From the NCBI RefSeq assembly GCF_001303895.1, contig NZ_LJSD01000074.1, positions 1 through 64,000 of the forward strand: 64,000 nucleotides of DNA, in the 5' to 3' direction. The notes under the pieces were generated by a model, which had not been told where the DNA came from, did no database searches, and saw nothing but the letters and a program-made list of their open reading frames with translations. Of this stretch, positions 1-8,666 are shown piece after piece. The first letter of the stretch is position 1, and every line of letters begins with the position of its first letter. The stretch comes from Mesorhizobium sp. 1M-11 (GTDB lineage Bacteria; Pseudomonadota; Alphaproteobacteria; Rhizobiales; Rhizobiaceae). The position numbers and the translations under genes are program-made.

Positions 1-1005
1 GATTCCATGATGAAGCTGGTGCTGGCCATCGGCGTCGAACGCTTCCTGACCGAGCTGGCCACCTATATCGAAGAGGACTTCCGCCGCTGGGAGCTGTTCG
101 ACAAGACGCCGCGCGTCGCCTCGCACAGCCATGATGGCGTCATCGAACTGATGCCGACCAGCGACGGCCATCTCTACGGCTTCAAATATGTCAACGGCCA
201 CCCGAAGAACACGCGCGAGGGCCTGCAGACGGTGACCGCTTTCGGCGTGCTTGCCGATGTCGGCTCCGGCTATCCGATGCTGCTCACCGAAATGACCATC
301 CTGACGGCGCTGCGCACCGCAGCCACGTCGGCGCTCGTTGCAAAGTACCTGGCGCCGAAGGGTGCCCGCACCATGACCATCATCGGCAATGGCGCGCAGT
401 CGGAGTTCCAGGCGATCGCCTTCAAGGCCATCACCGGCATCGACAGGCTGCGCCTTTACGACATCGATGCGTCGGCCTCGCGGCGTTGTGCGAAGAACCT
501 CGCCGGCATGGGTTTCGACATCACCATCTGCGCTTCCGGCCAGGAAGCGGTGGAGGGCGCGGAGATCATCACCACGGTGACCGCCGACAAGCAGTATGCG
601 ACGATCCTGACCGACAACATGGTGGGCTCGGGCGTGCACATCAATGCGGTCGGCGGCGACTGTCCCGGCAAGACCGAGCTGCATCGCGACATCCTGCTGC
701 GTTCCGATATCTTCGTGGAGTTCCCGCCGCAGACGCGCATCGAGGGCGAGATCCAGCAGCTGGATGGCGATCATCCGGTGACCGAGCTGTGGCAGGTGAT
801 GGCAGGCAAGGCGGCGGGCCGGACCAGCGACAAGCAGATCACGCTGTTCGACTCGGTCGGCTTTGCTACCGAGGATTTCTCGGCGCTGCGTTATGTGCGC
901 GATCAGCTCCACGCCACCGGCCTTTATGAAGAGCTCGACCTGCTTGCCGATCCCGACGAACCGCGTGACCTGTTCGGCATGTTGCTGCGCGCCGCCGCTG
1001 CATGA
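1..1005 (+). CDS. ocd: Ornithine cyclodeaminase, 5' end outside window
   Basis: This is an ornithine cyclodeaminase (mu-crystallin family), which converts L-ornithine to L-proline and ammonia using bound NAD. The frame is open to the first base of the window. The family normally starts about 15 residues before the Met-Met at position 7, so the true start lies outside. Visible marks are the substrate segment GFKYVNGHPKN, the LTALRTAATS helix with the substrate-binding Arg, the Rossmann loop IGNGAQSEFQ and the catalytic-Asp segment AVGGDCPGKTEL. It probably feeds arginine/ornithine catabolism. A hairpin repeat follows the stop codon. Confidence 0.93.
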   Translation, partial: DSMMKLVLAIGVERFLTELATYIEEDFRRWELFDKTPRVASHSHDGVIELMPTSDGHLYGFKYVNGHPKNTREGLQTVTAFGVLADVGSGYPMLLTEMTILTALRTAATSALVAKYLAPKGARTMTIIGNGAQSEFQAIAFKAITGIDRLRLYDIDASASRRCAKNLAGMGFDITICASGQEAVEGAEIITTVTADKQYATILTDNMVGSGVHINAVGGDCPGKTELHRDILLRSDIFVEFPPQTRIEGEIQQLDGDHPVTELWQVMAGKAAGRTSDKQITLFDSVGFATEDFSALRYVRDQLHATGLYEELDLLADPDEPRDLFGMLLRAAAA

Positions 1006-1007
1006 CC

Positions 1008-1031
1008 CCGAAAATCGCAATCGATTTTCGG
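1008..1031. repeat. Rhizobial-type intergenic palindrome
   Basis: A 10-bp perfect inverted repeat (CCGAAAATCG, loop CAAT, CGATTTTCGG) begins 3 nt after the ocd stop. A second hairpin, CGCGTCC/GGACGCG, lies at 1073-1091. No T-run follows, so it resembles the mosaic palindromes scattered through Mesorhizobium genomes (recalled) more than a textbook terminator. It could still end or stabilise the ocd transcript. Confidence 0.6.
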
Positions 1032-1140
1032 AAAGGATCGCAGGCCAGATACAAGTGTTAGAGTGACCTTTCCGCGTCCGCAAAGGACGCGCGGCGCTCT
1101 CGAGCGGCCGTTGTCAGGCGATACCTTGGAGATTGGAAAC

Positions 1141-1578
1141 ATGGCGCTCAAGCGGATGGACAACGTCGGAATCGTCGTCGAAGATCTCGGAGGGACGATT
1201 GATTTCTTTCGCGAACTCGGCCTCGAGCTCGAAGGGCGGGCCACGATCGAAGGAGAATGGGCCGGACGTGTCACTGGACTGGGCGGCCAGCATGTCGAGA
1301 TTGCCATGATGCGCACACCCGACGGCCACAGCCGGCTCGAACTTTCCCGCTTCCTGAGGCCGCCTGTCGTTGCAGACCACCGGAACGCTCCGGTCAACGC
1401 CCTGGGCTACCTTCGTGTCATGTTTGCCGTGGACGACATCGACGAGACCCTTGAAAGGCTCCGCACGCGCGGCGCTCAGCTCGTAGGCGAAGTCGTCCAG
1501 TACAAGGACGCGTATCGGCTCTGCTACATCCGTGGGCCTGAAGGGCTTCTCATCGGACTCGCTCAAGAACTGAGCTGA
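1141..1578 (+). CDS. VOC-family (glyoxalase/dioxygenase fold) protein
   Basis: A 145-aa protein of the vicinal oxygen chelate superfamily. The opening MDNVGIVVEDLGGTIDFF is the usual first beta-alpha-beta module and a second module begins near LGYLRVMFAVDDIDETLERL. Length fits a one-chain VOC domain. The ATG at 1141 is chosen over an in-frame GTG at 1063 because the homology starts there and GGAG lies 10 nt upstream. Metal ligands are plausible (E in GQHVEIAM, E in GPEGLLIGL), but the substrate cannot be deduced; the family includes lactoylglutathione lyases, dioxygenases and resistance proteins. It stands alone between ocd and oxyR. Confidence 0.75.
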   Translation: MALKRMDNVGIVVEDLGGTIDFFRELGLELEGRATIEGEWAGRVTGLGGQHVEIAMMRTPDGHSRLELSRFLRPPVVADHRNAPVNALGYLRVMFAVDDIDETLERLRTRGAQLVGEVVQYKDAYRLCYIRGPEGLLIGLAQELS

Positions 1579-1650
1579 GTGCAATACGAAAGACAAATGC
1601 CCGCGCGTCCGAGGCCGACCGTCTGTTCGAGCCGGCTCGCCGCCGTCAGC

Positions 1651-2568
1651 CTAACTCTTAGGAGGGGTTCCCGGTTCCGCTCGCACGCCTTTCAATACCT
1701 GGACCAGCGCCTTGCATTCCGCCTGGCGGTGGCCGTTGCGGCGCCAGGCCAGCGCGACGATGCGTGAAGGCATCGGCTCGGTGAAGGGCACCACGCGAAG
1801 GTCGGGCAGTGCTGCCGTCGGCGCCACCGCCATCTCCGGCACCAGCGTCACACCAAAGCCGTGTCCGACCATCTGCAGAAGCGTGGTCAGGCTGGTCGCG
1901 CCGTAATTCGCCATGGCGGTCGGGCGCACGCTGCCGCACAGCTGTAGCGCCTGTTCGCGCAGGCAATGGCCTTCTTCGAGAAGCATCAGTCTCTCCAGCA
2001 CCGGGCTTTCCGGTGGTACAGGCGGCGCCACGAGGTCGGGTTCCGCGCGCGGCACTGCCAGGAAGAAGCGGTCCTCGAACAGGGCTTCGGCGGTCAGTCC
2101 CGGCTGGTCGAGCGGCAGCGCCGCGATGAAGGCGTCGAGGCTCCCGAGCGCGGCTTCCTCAGCCAACGTGTCTGTCACCGCCTCGCGCAGCTCAAGCCGC
2201 AACTCGGGATAGAGCCGCCGCAGTTCCGGCAGGATCGAGGGCAGCAGATAGGGCGCCACCGTCGGGATGATGCCGAGCCGGAAGCGGCCCTCCAGAGAAC
2301 CGCGTCCCGCCACAGCTGCTTCTTCCACGTCGCGCGTGGCTGCCAGCGCCCGCGTAATCAGCGGCAAAAGCGTCAGCGCTTCCGGCGTCAGGATCGCGTT
2401 GCGGCCCGTGCGGTCGAACAGCTTGCAGCCGAGCTTTTCCTCCATGTCGGCGATCTGCGCGGAAAGCGCCGGCTGGCTGATTCCGCATAGCACCGCAGCG
2501 CGTCCGAAATGCAGTGTCTGCACCAGCGTCTCGAAATACTGCATCTGCCGCAGTGTGAGTTTTATCAT
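1651..2568 (-). CDS. oxyR: OxyR, LysR-type peroxide sensor
   Basis: A 305-aa LysR-family regulator with an N-terminal winged HTH (residues 1-60, LRQMQYFETLVQTLHFGRAA) and a LysR substrate-binding domain. The redox pair that defines OxyR is present: Cys202 and Cys211 in GHCLREQALQLCG, equivalent to E. coli C199/C208. H2O2 is expected to form the disulfide and activate target promoters. It is divergent from katG, the classic target, and an OxyR-like operator overlaps its own start codon, implying autoregulation. Confidence 0.95.
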   Translation of the reverse strand: MIKLTLRQMQYFETLVQTLHFGRAAVLCGISQPALSAQIADMEEKLGCKLFDRTGRNAILTPEALTLLPLITRALAATRDVEEAAVAGRGSLEGRFRLGIIPTVAPYLLPSILPELRRLYPELRLELREAVTDTLAEEAALGSLDAFIAALPLDQPGLTAEALFEDRFFLAVPRAEPDLVAPPVPPESPVLERLMLLEEGHCLREQALQLCGSVRPTAMANYGATSLTTLLQMVGHGFGVTLVPEMAVAPTAALPDLRVVPFTEPMPSRIVALAWRRNGHRQAECKALVQVLKGVRAEPGTPPKS

Positions 2569-2603
2569 AAGAAAAACCTATCGTAAAAAACACAAAAGGC
2601 AAT
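2567..2603. promoter_or_regulatory. Candidate OxyR tetramer operator
   Basis: Four 4-bp elements occur at exact 7-nt spacing: ATAA (2567), CTAT (2578), AACA (2589) and CAAT (2600). The E. coli OxyR consensus is ATAG-N7-CTAT-N7-ATAG-N7-CTAT, so 12 of 16 positions match with perfect phasing. The site covers the oxyR start codon and ends 7 nt before a TATAGA -10 box for katG. This placement suits both oxyR autoregulation and katG activation. Confidence 0.65.
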
Positions 2604-2610
2604 TTGCTTT

Positions 2611-2616
2611 TATAGA
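2611..2616 (+). promoter_or_regulatory. Probable katG -10 box
   Basis: TATAGA lies just downstream of the OxyR operator. The matching -35 position (about 2588-2594) falls inside the operator and has no good TTGACA, as expected for an activator-dependent promoter. The resulting leader of katG would be about 180 nt. Confidence 0.45.
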
Positions 2617-2800
2617 ATGGACCCCTTACGCTGTCTCTGTTCCACAATTCGGCGGGCGCCTCTGCGGCAGCTCTTCGGCAACCCACCCATTTACGAGGGA
2701 GGCAGCCATCGTCAGCCTCTCTCCAGATCAACGTCTGCCGCGCGCCCCGCGAAAGGGCATGGGGTTTGGCCTCGTTTGAAGTTCAGGATTGGAGAAAGAA

Positions 2801-4978
2801 ATGGACGCAAAGACCGACGACAAAAGCGCAGGCAAATGCCCGTTCAGCGGCCATGGACCGAAGAATCGCGACTGGTGGCCCGAACAGCTGGACGTCCAGG
2901 TCCTGCACAACAACTCAGGCCTGTCCGATCCCATGGGCGAGACCTTTGACTACGCCAAGGAGTTCGAGAGCCTCGATCTGAACGCGGTCATCGCGGACCT
3001 GACGGCGCTGATGACGGATTCGCAGGATTGGTGGCCGGCCGACTTCGGGCATTACGGCGGCATGTTCATCCGCATGGCCTGGCACAGCGCCGGCACCTAT
3101 CGCATCACCGACGGCCGCGGCGGCGCCGGCGCCGGTCAGCAGCGTTTTGCTCCGCTGAATTCCTGGCCGGACAACGCAAACCTCGACAAGGCTCGCCGCC
3201 TGCTGTGGCCAATCAAGCAGAAATACGGCCGCAAGCTCTCCTGGGCAGATCTTTTGATCCTGACCGGCAACGTCGCGCTGGAATCGATGGGCTTCAAGAC
3301 TTTCGGCTACGCCGGCGGCCGCGCCGACGTCTGGGAGCCGGAAGAGCTTTACTGGGGCCCGGAAGGCACCTGGCTTGGCGACGAACGCTACAGCGGTGAA
3401 CGCCAGCTGTCCGAGCCGCTGGGCGCCGTGCAGATGGGCCTGATCTACGTCAACCCGGAAGGCCCGAACGGCAATCCCGATCCCATTGCGGCGGCGAGGG
3501 ACATCCGCGAGACGTTCTTCCGCATGGCGATGAACGACGAAGAGACCGTGGCGCTGATCGCCGGCGGTCACAGCTTCGGCAAGACGCATGGCGCCGGCGA
3601 TCCGTCGCTGATTGGCCCCGCTCCGGAGGGGGGCGCCATTGAGGATCAGGGCCTCGGCTGGAAGAGCAAGCACGGTACCGGCGTTGGTGCCGACTCCATC
3701 ACCGGCGGCCCGGAAGTGACCTGGACGCAGACGCCGACGCAGTGGAGCAACCTCTTCTTCAAGAACCTGTTCGAATACGAATGGGAACTGACGGCGAGCC
3801 CCGCGGGTGCCAAGCAGTGGAAGGCAAAGAATGCCGAAGCCACCATTCCGGATGCTTACGATCCATCGAAGAAGCATCTGCCGACCATGCTGACGACAGA
3901 CCTGTCGCTGCGGTTCGACCCGGAATACGAGAAGATCTCGCGCCGCTTCTATGAGAACCCGGACCAGTTCGCCGACGCTTTCGCCCGCGCCTGGTTTAAG
4001 CTCACCCACCGCGATATGGGTCCGCGCGTCCGCTATCTCGGTTCGCTGGTCCCGCAGGAGACGCTGATCTGGCAGGATCCGGTTCCCGCCGTCGATCATG
4101 CGCTGGTCAACGAGCAGGACATCGCCGCGCTGAAGGCGAAGATCCTCGCCTCCGGCCTGACGGTGTCGCAGCTGGTCTCGACCGCCTGGGCCTCGGCCTC
4201 GACCTTCCGTGGTTCGGACAAGCGCGGCGGCGCCAATGGCGCGCGCATCCGTCTCGCGCCGCAGAAGGATTGGGAAGTGAACCAGCCGGCCGAGCTCAAG
4301 ACCGTGCTTGGCAAGCTCGAAGCGATCCGCGACGAATTCAACGCTTCGGCTACCGGCGGCAAGAAGGTGTCGCTGGCCGATCTGATCGTGCTCGGCGGCA
4401 GCGCCGCGGTCGAGAAGGCCGCTCGCGACGCCGGCGTCGACGTGACGGTGCCGTTCGCACCGGGCCGTACCGACGCCTCGCAGGATCAGACCGACGTGCA
4501 GTCCTTTGCTCCGCTCGAGCCGCGCGCTGACGGTTTCCGCAATTACATCGGCAAGAAGCACCAGTTCATGAAGCCGGAGGAAGCTCTGGTGGACCGGGCG
4601 CAACTGCTGCGGTTGACGGGGCCGGAACTGACGGTGCTCGTCGGTGGCCTGCGCGTGCTCGGCGCGAATGCCGGTGGTTCCAAGCACGGCGTGTTCACCG
4701 ACAAGCCCGGCACGCTGACGAACGATTTCTTCGTCAACCTGCTCGACATGGCAACCGAATGGCAGCCGGCGGGCGACGGCGTCTATGAAGGCCGCGACCG
4801 CAAGACCAAGGCGCCCAAGTGGACCGGCACCCGCGTCGATCTGATCTTCGGCTCGCACTCGCAACTGCGTGCCTTCGCCGAAGTCTATGGCAGCGCGGAT
4901 TCCAGGGAGAAGTTCGCGAAGGACTTCGTGGCGGCCTGGACCAAGGTGATGAACGCCGACCGCTTCGATCTCGTCTGA
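2801..4978 (+). CDS. katG: Catalase-peroxidase KatG
   Basis: A 725-aa bifunctional haem catalase-peroxidase that removes H2O2. In the N-terminal active domain the distal triad is Arg91-Trp94-His95 (FIRMAWHSAGTYR). The Met-Tyr-Trp cross-link residues are Trp94, Tyr216 (GLIYVNPEGP) and Met242 (RMAMNDEE), and the proximal haem ligand is His257 (GGHSFGKTHGAG). The inactive C-terminal duplicate follows. The start is the ATG at 2801, preceded directly by GGAGAAAGAA; an in-frame TTG at 2789 lies within that ribosome-binding site. It is divergent from oxyR and ends at a strong terminator. Confidence 0.98.
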   Translation: MDAKTDDKSAGKCPFSGHGPKNRDWWPEQLDVQVLHNNSGLSDPMGETFDYAKEFESLDLNAVIADLTALMTDSQDWWPADFGHYGGMFIRMAWHSAGTYRITDGRGGAGAGQQRFAPLNSWPDNANLDKARRLLWPIKQKYGRKLSWADLLILTGNVALESMGFKTFGYAGGRADVWEPEELYWGPEGTWLGDERYSGERQLSEPLGAVQMGLIYVNPEGPNGNPDPIAAARDIRETFFRMAMNDEETVALIAGGHSFGKTHGAGDPSLIGPAPEGGAIEDQGLGWKSKHGTGVGADSITGGPEVTWTQTPTQWSNLFFKNLFEYEWELTASPAGAKQWKAKNAEATIPDAYDPSKKHLPTMLTTDLSLRFDPEYEKISRRFYENPDQFADAFARAWFKLTHRDMGPRVRYLGSLVPQETLIWQDPVPAVDHALVNEQDIAALKAKILASGLTVSQLVSTAWASASTFRGSDKRGGANGARIRLAPQKDWEVNQPAELKTVLGKLEAIRDEFNASATGGKKVSLADLIVLGGSAAVEKAARDAGVDVTVPFAPGRTDASQDQTDVQSFAPLEPRADGFRNYIGKKHQFMKPEEALVDRAQLLRLTGPELTVLVGGLRVLGANAGGSKHGVFTDKPGTLTNDFFVNLLDMATEWQPAGDGVYEGRDRKTKAPKWTGTRVDLIFGSHSQLRAFAEVYGSADSREKFAKDFVAAWTKVMNADRFDLV

Positions 4979-4998
4979 GTTCAAGCTGATCAAAATAA

Positions 4999-5028
4999 AA
5001 CAGGCGCGGAGCGATCCGCGCCTGTTTC
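4999..5028. terminator. Bidirectional terminator, katG/aqpZ
   Basis: A perfect 13-bp stem (AAACAGGCGCGGA / TCCGCGCCTGTTT) closes a GCGA loop 20 nt after the katG stop. Because its ends are A-rich on one side and T-rich on the other, it can act on both converging transcripts, katG from the left and aqpZ from the right. Confidence 0.9.
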
Positions 5029-5041
5029 TTATTGGAAGGTT

Positions 5042-5069
5042 GGCAAGGCGCCCAGGTGAGCGCCTTGCC
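5042..5069. terminator. Second inverted repeat after aqpZ
   Basis: A perfect 10-bp stem (GGCAAGGCGC / GCGCCTTGCC) with an 8-nt loop lies 9 nt past the aqpZ stop on the minus strand. There is no U-rich tail, so it may slow or protect the aqpZ transcript end ahead of the stronger terminator at 4999-5028. Confidence 0.5.
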
Positions 5070-5078
5070 TTCGTGTCC

Positions 5079-5756
5079 TTAGTCCTTCTCGAACATGCCG
5101 GTCTTGGCGACGACGCCGGCAATGGCGCCGCCGATCAGTGGCGCAACGATGAACAGCCAGAGTTGGCTGATGGCCGCGCCGCCGGTGAACAGCGCCGGGC
5201 CGATCGAACGTGCCGGGTTGAGCGAGGTTCCGGTCACCGGGATGATCGCGAAGTGCAACGCTGAAAGCGTCAGGCCGATGACCAGGCCGGCAAAGGCTGT
5301 CGTGTGCTTGCCGCTGGTGACGCCGAGAATGACCGTCACGAACGTGAACGTGCCGATCAGTTCCCACAGGAACGCGGAGCTCATGCCCCATTTCGTCTCG
5401 TCCCAGCCGTTCGCTCCGAAGCCGCCGGTATGGCCGCCGACCTGTCCCGAAACGATGATCCACAGCGCCAGCGAAGCGATGATGGCGCCGATGATCTGGG
5501 CGATCCAGTAAGGGATCACATCCTTGGCCGGCAAGCGACCGGCCAGGAAGACGCCCAGCGTCACCGCCGGGTTGAGATGCGCGCCGGAAATCGGTCCGAT
5601 CGCGTAGGCGGCGGCGATAAGGCCGATGCCGAAAGCAAGGCCGATGCCTTCCTGTCCAAGCGGCAAGGCGCCGCCGAACCCGCCGGTCACCACCGAGGCG
5701 GTGCCGATGAACACCAACAAAAATGTACCCAGAACTTCAGCCAGATAAGATTTCAT
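5079..5756 (-). CDS. aqpZ: Aquaporin Z
   Basis: A 225-aa inner-membrane water channel of the MIP family with six predicted membrane helices and both NPA half-helices (GAHLNPAVT at 62-64, TSLNPARS at 180-182). The selectivity filter reads Phe42, His168, Thr177 and Arg183, the narrow water-specific set of AqpZ rather than the glycerol-facilitator set. The start is MKSYLAEV, with GAGGAGAGG just upstream. It converges on katG; some aquaporins also pass H2O2, so a functional link to the neighbouring peroxide genes is possible but unproven. Confidence 0.95.
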   Translation of the reverse strand: MKSYLAEVLGTFLLVFIGTASVVTGGFGGALPLGQEGIGLAFGIGLIAAAYAIGPISGAHLNPAVTLGVFLAGRLPAKDVIPYWIAQIIGAIIASLALWIIVSGQVGGHTGGFGANGWDETKWGMSSAFLWELIGTFTFVTVILGVTSGKHTTAFAGLVIGLTLSALHFAIIPVTGTSLNPARSIGPALFTGGAAISQLWLFIVAPLIGGAIAGVVAKTGMFEKD

Positions 5757-5933
5757 AGTCCCTCTCCTCGAAAGGGCCCTGCCAGCTCCTGGCAAGAGCC
5801 GCGAATCGCAAGCGGGAGCGTAAGCTTAAGCCGAACCGTTTTAAAGCGGCGGATATTGCGCCAGTTCAACGCCTTGTGCATTCGGGTTGCGCCCTTTAGA
5901 GCAGAAACGAAATCAATCCTACGCGGCGGACGA

Positions 5934-7223
5934 ATGCGACTGGGCGGAAGGCTGGCGGCAGCCATCGAAGTTTTGGAAGACATCAATCGCCGGCATCGTC
6001 CGGCGGCCGATGCCTTGCGCGACTGGGGCCTCTCACACCGCTTTGCCGGCGGCGGCGATCGTGCCGCGATCGGCAACATCGTCTATGACGCCCTGCGCCG
6101 CAAACGCAGTGCCGGCTGGCTGTTCGATGATGAGACGCCGCGCGCGGTCGGCTTTGGCGCGCTTTTGCTGGAATGGGGGCAGACGGCGCAGTCGCTGAAT
6201 GCCGTGCTCGCAGGTGACAAATTCGCGCCGCCCTTGCTGAGCGATGCCGAATTGGCGACCGTTGCCGGGCGCAGACTGGCCGACGCACCGGACGAGGTGC
6301 GGGCCGATAGCCCCGACTGGTGCGTGCCGCTGCTGAAAGAAGCTTTCGGCGAAACATGGGTGGAAGAGGGTGCAGCCCTTGCCGCCCGCCCGCCGCTCGA
6401 CCTGCGCACGAACACCTTGCAGGCCAATCGGGCCAAGGTTCTGGCGGAACTCGCTGAGACGGGCGCCGAACCGGCACGTCTCGCCACTCAGGGTATCCGT
6501 ATCGCGCCGATCGCCGGCGACGGCCGGCACCCGAATGTCCAGGCCGAACCAGCCTTCCAGAAGGGCTGGTTCGAAGTGCAGGACGAGGGCTCGCAGATCG
6601 CCGCGGAACTCGCCGACGCAAAACCCGGCATGCAGGTGCTCGACTATTGCGCCGGCGCCGGCGGCAAGTCGCTGGCGCTGTCGGCGGCGATGGAGAACAA
6701 AGGCCAGGTCTTCGCGCATGACGCGGAAAAGCAGCGCTTGGCGCCGATCTTCGACCGTATGCGCCGCTCCGAAAACCGTAACATCCAGGTCGTCGCGCGC
6801 GAGCAGGAGTTGGCGCCTCTGGCCAGCCACATGGATATCGTGCTGGTCGATGCGCCATGCACCGGTTCAGGCACCTGGCGGCGCCGGCCGGATGCCAAAT
6901 GGCGGCTGACCAACCGCCAGCTCGATGCGCGCAAGGCCGAACAATCGGCCATACTCGATGTAGCCAGGAACTTCGTGAAACCCGGCGGCCTGCTCGTCTA
7001 CGTCACCTGTTCGGTTTTCCCGGATGAAAATGGCGAGCAGGTGTCGGCTTTCCTGGCCCGGCACGAAGGATTTGCGCCGGTCGATCATGCCGCGCTGTGG
7101 CAAGCCCGTTTCCCTGGCCATAACGCTGCGGCTCGCCTCGGCCCGCACTTCGGCATCTCGTTGTCGCCGGCGCTGAGCGGCACCGATGGCTTCTATTTCT
7201 GCGCTCTGCGCAAGGCTGCGTGA
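5934..7223 (+). CDS. RsmB/NOP-family rRNA (cytosine-C5) methyltransferase
   Basis: A 429-aa SAM-dependent RNA m5C methyltransferase. An N-terminal NusB-like helical region (about 1-130) precedes the Rossmann methyltransferase domain with SAM motif DYCAGAGGKS (237-246). Both hallmark cysteines are present: Cys309 in DAPCTGSGTW (motif IV) and the catalytic nucleophile Cys359 in VTCSVFPDENGEQ (motif VI). The ATG at 5934 is chosen because the longer open frame upstream is antisense to aqpZ. The likely substrate is 16S rRNA, but rhizobia carry several paralogues, so the exact target base is uncertain. Confidence 0.88.
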   Translation: MRLGGRLAAAIEVLEDINRRHRPAADALRDWGLSHRFAGGGDRAAIGNIVYDALRRKRSAGWLFDDETPRAVGFGALLLEWGQTAQSLNAVLAGDKFAPPLLSDAELATVAGRRLADAPDEVRADSPDWCVPLLKEAFGETWVEEGAALAARPPLDLRTNTLQANRAKVLAELAETGAEPARLATQGIRIAPIAGDGRHPNVQAEPAFQKGWFEVQDEGSQIAAELADAKPGMQVLDYCAGAGGKSLALSAAMENKGQVFAHDAEKQRLAPIFDRMRRSENRNIQVVAREQELAPLASHMDIVLVDAPCTGSGTWRRRPDAKWRLTNRQLDARKAEQSAILDVARNFVKPGGLLVYVTCSVFPDENGEQVSAFLARHEGFAPVDHAALWQARFPGHNAAARLGPHFGISLSPALSGTDGFYFCALRKAA

Positions 7224-7355
7224 TCCCTTGACCTATGCTGCGATGCAGCATGGGCATTGCCTGTGGGGTGGCTCTGCGGTAAGCCGGCTAGAACATATTT
7301 CCTGAAAAGTCGCGGGCTCTATTGCACGTGCAAGATAACCTTGGGGGCAAGCACC

Positions 7356-7814
7356 ATGGCAGCCAAGATCGTACCGGCCCCGAATTATGAGGAGCGCGTC
7401 AGGACCTCGTTCTCGCGCCAGCAAGCCATGGCCACGATCGGCGCCGAACTGACGCTGGTTACCCCGGGCATCATCGAGATCGAGATGCCCTATTCGGCCG
7501 AGCTTACGCAGCAGCATGGCTTCCTGCACGCCGGCGTGATTTCGACGGCGCTGGATTCAGCCTGCGGCTATGCCGCCTATTCGCTGATGCCGGAAAATTC
7601 CGGCGTGCTGACCATCGAGTTCAAGGTGAACCTCCTGGCGCCGGGCAAAGGCGAACGCTTCCTGTTCCGTGGCTCCGTCACCAAGCCCGGCCGCACCATC
7701 ATCGTTGCCGACGGCCAGGCCTACGCCTTCGCCGCCGACGGCGAGGCCAAGCTGATCGCCACAATGACCGGCACCATGATGACGGTGACCGGACGTGAAG
7801 GCATCGAAGGGTGA
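7356..7814 (+). CDS. PaaI-family hotdog thioesterase
   Basis: A 152-aa single hotdog-fold protein of the PaaI/YdiI acyl-CoA thioesterase type. The central motif QQHGFLHAGVISTALDSA contains the helix-capping His54-Gly55 and a candidate catalytic Asp67. The start at 7356 (MAAKIV) has GGGGGC upstream; an in-frame ATG at 7257 would add an unrelated 33-residue tail. The substrate is unknown. It follows the methyltransferase by 132 nt and may have its own promoter. Confidence 0.82.
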   Translation: MAAKIVPAPNYEERVRTSFSRQQAMATIGAELTLVTPGIIEIEMPYSAELTQQHGFLHAGVISTALDSACGYAAYSLMPENSGVLTIEFKVNLLAPGKGERFLFRGSVTKPGRTIIVADGQAYAFAADGEAKLIATMTGTMMTVTGREGIEG

Positions 7815-7909
7815 GCTGCCGGCTCACGATTTCGTCGCGCAACTGACACGACGAGACGTTACGCAGGCCGAAACCACGCCGTGCGCCATGTCCTCAGGTG
7901 TTTAAGTCG

Positions 7910-8560
7910 ATGAACCAGAATTCCGCAGACCTGCTTGTCGCTCTCGCCGGACGCAAGGTCCTGTTCGTCATGGCGGCGGATGCCGAGTACGGTCCGCACC
8001 TCAAGCGCCTGTTCAAGCCGTTGATGACCGGCGTCGGCCCGGTCGAAGCCGGCGTGCGGCTGGGCGCCGAATTCGCATGGCTGCAGGCCGCCGACCGGTT
8101 GCCTGATTTGATCGTCTCGCTCGGCTCCGCCGGTTCGCGCCGGCTGGAGCAGACCGGCATCTACCAGGCGACGTCGGTATCCTATCGCGACATGGATGCT
8201 TCCGCGCTCGGCTTCGAGAGAGGCGTCACGCCGTTTCTCGACCTGCCGGCAACCTTGCCGCTCGGTCATCGCATCGCCGGCATCGAAGGCGCGTCGCTCT
8301 CCACCGGCGCCAACATCGTATCGGGTGCCGCCTACGATACCGTTGCCGAAGACATGGTCGATATGGAGACCTTCGCCGCGCTGCGCGCCTGCCAGCTGTT
8401 CTCCTTGCCTTTGATTGCGCTACGCGGCATTTCCGACGGCGCTGCGGAACTGAGGCATGTCGGCGACTGGACCGAATATCTCCACGTCATAGACGAAAAG
8501 CTGGCCGCCGCCGTCGACCTGCTCAGCGTGGCACTTGCCGACGGCGCGCTGGACCTTTGA
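7910..8560 (+). CDS. mtnN: MTA/SAH nucleosidase-like phosphorylase-fold protein
   Basis: A 216-aa protein of the purine nucleoside phosphorylase (PNP_UDP_1) superfamily, closest to 5'-methylthioadenosine/S-adenosylhomocysteine nucleosidase, which splits adenine from MTA or SAH to recycle methionine and relieve SAH inhibition. Visible marks are VGPVEAGV near the N-terminus, LGSAGS, the substrate Glu motif DMVDMETFA and the late acid RGISDGAAEL. The ATG at 7910 is used; an in-frame GTG at 7898 would add four residues. It lies 106 nt upstream of guaA on the same strand, a purine context. Confidence 0.8.
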   Translation: MNQNSADLLVALAGRKVLFVMAADAEYGPHLKRLFKPLMTGVGPVEAGVRLGAEFAWLQAADRLPDLIVSLGSAGSRRLEQTGIYQATSVSYRDMDASALGFERGVTPFLDLPATLPLGHRIAGIEGASLSTGANIVSGAAYDTVAEDMVDMETFAALRACQLFSLPLIALRGISDGAAELRHVGDWTEYLHVIDEKLAAAVDLLSVALADGALDL

Positions 8561-8666
8561 CGGCGGACATTGCCGCGACACGAGAGCGGCATACCGGTTC
8601 ATCTTGTCCGCATTCCGCTCCAGCGAGCCCATTGCGTCGAATCGGTTCTTTCTTTAAAGGCTCGCC

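Noticed and set aside
2915..5122. A 735-codon open frame antisense to katG
   Set aside because: It mirrors katG codon structure, has no recognisable domain, and runs across the katG/aqpZ terminator; katG on the plus strand has every catalytic residue.
5304..5933. A 210-codon N-terminal extension of the rRNA methyltransferase
   Set aside because: This stretch is antisense to aqpZ and its promoter; methyltransferase homology begins at 5934.
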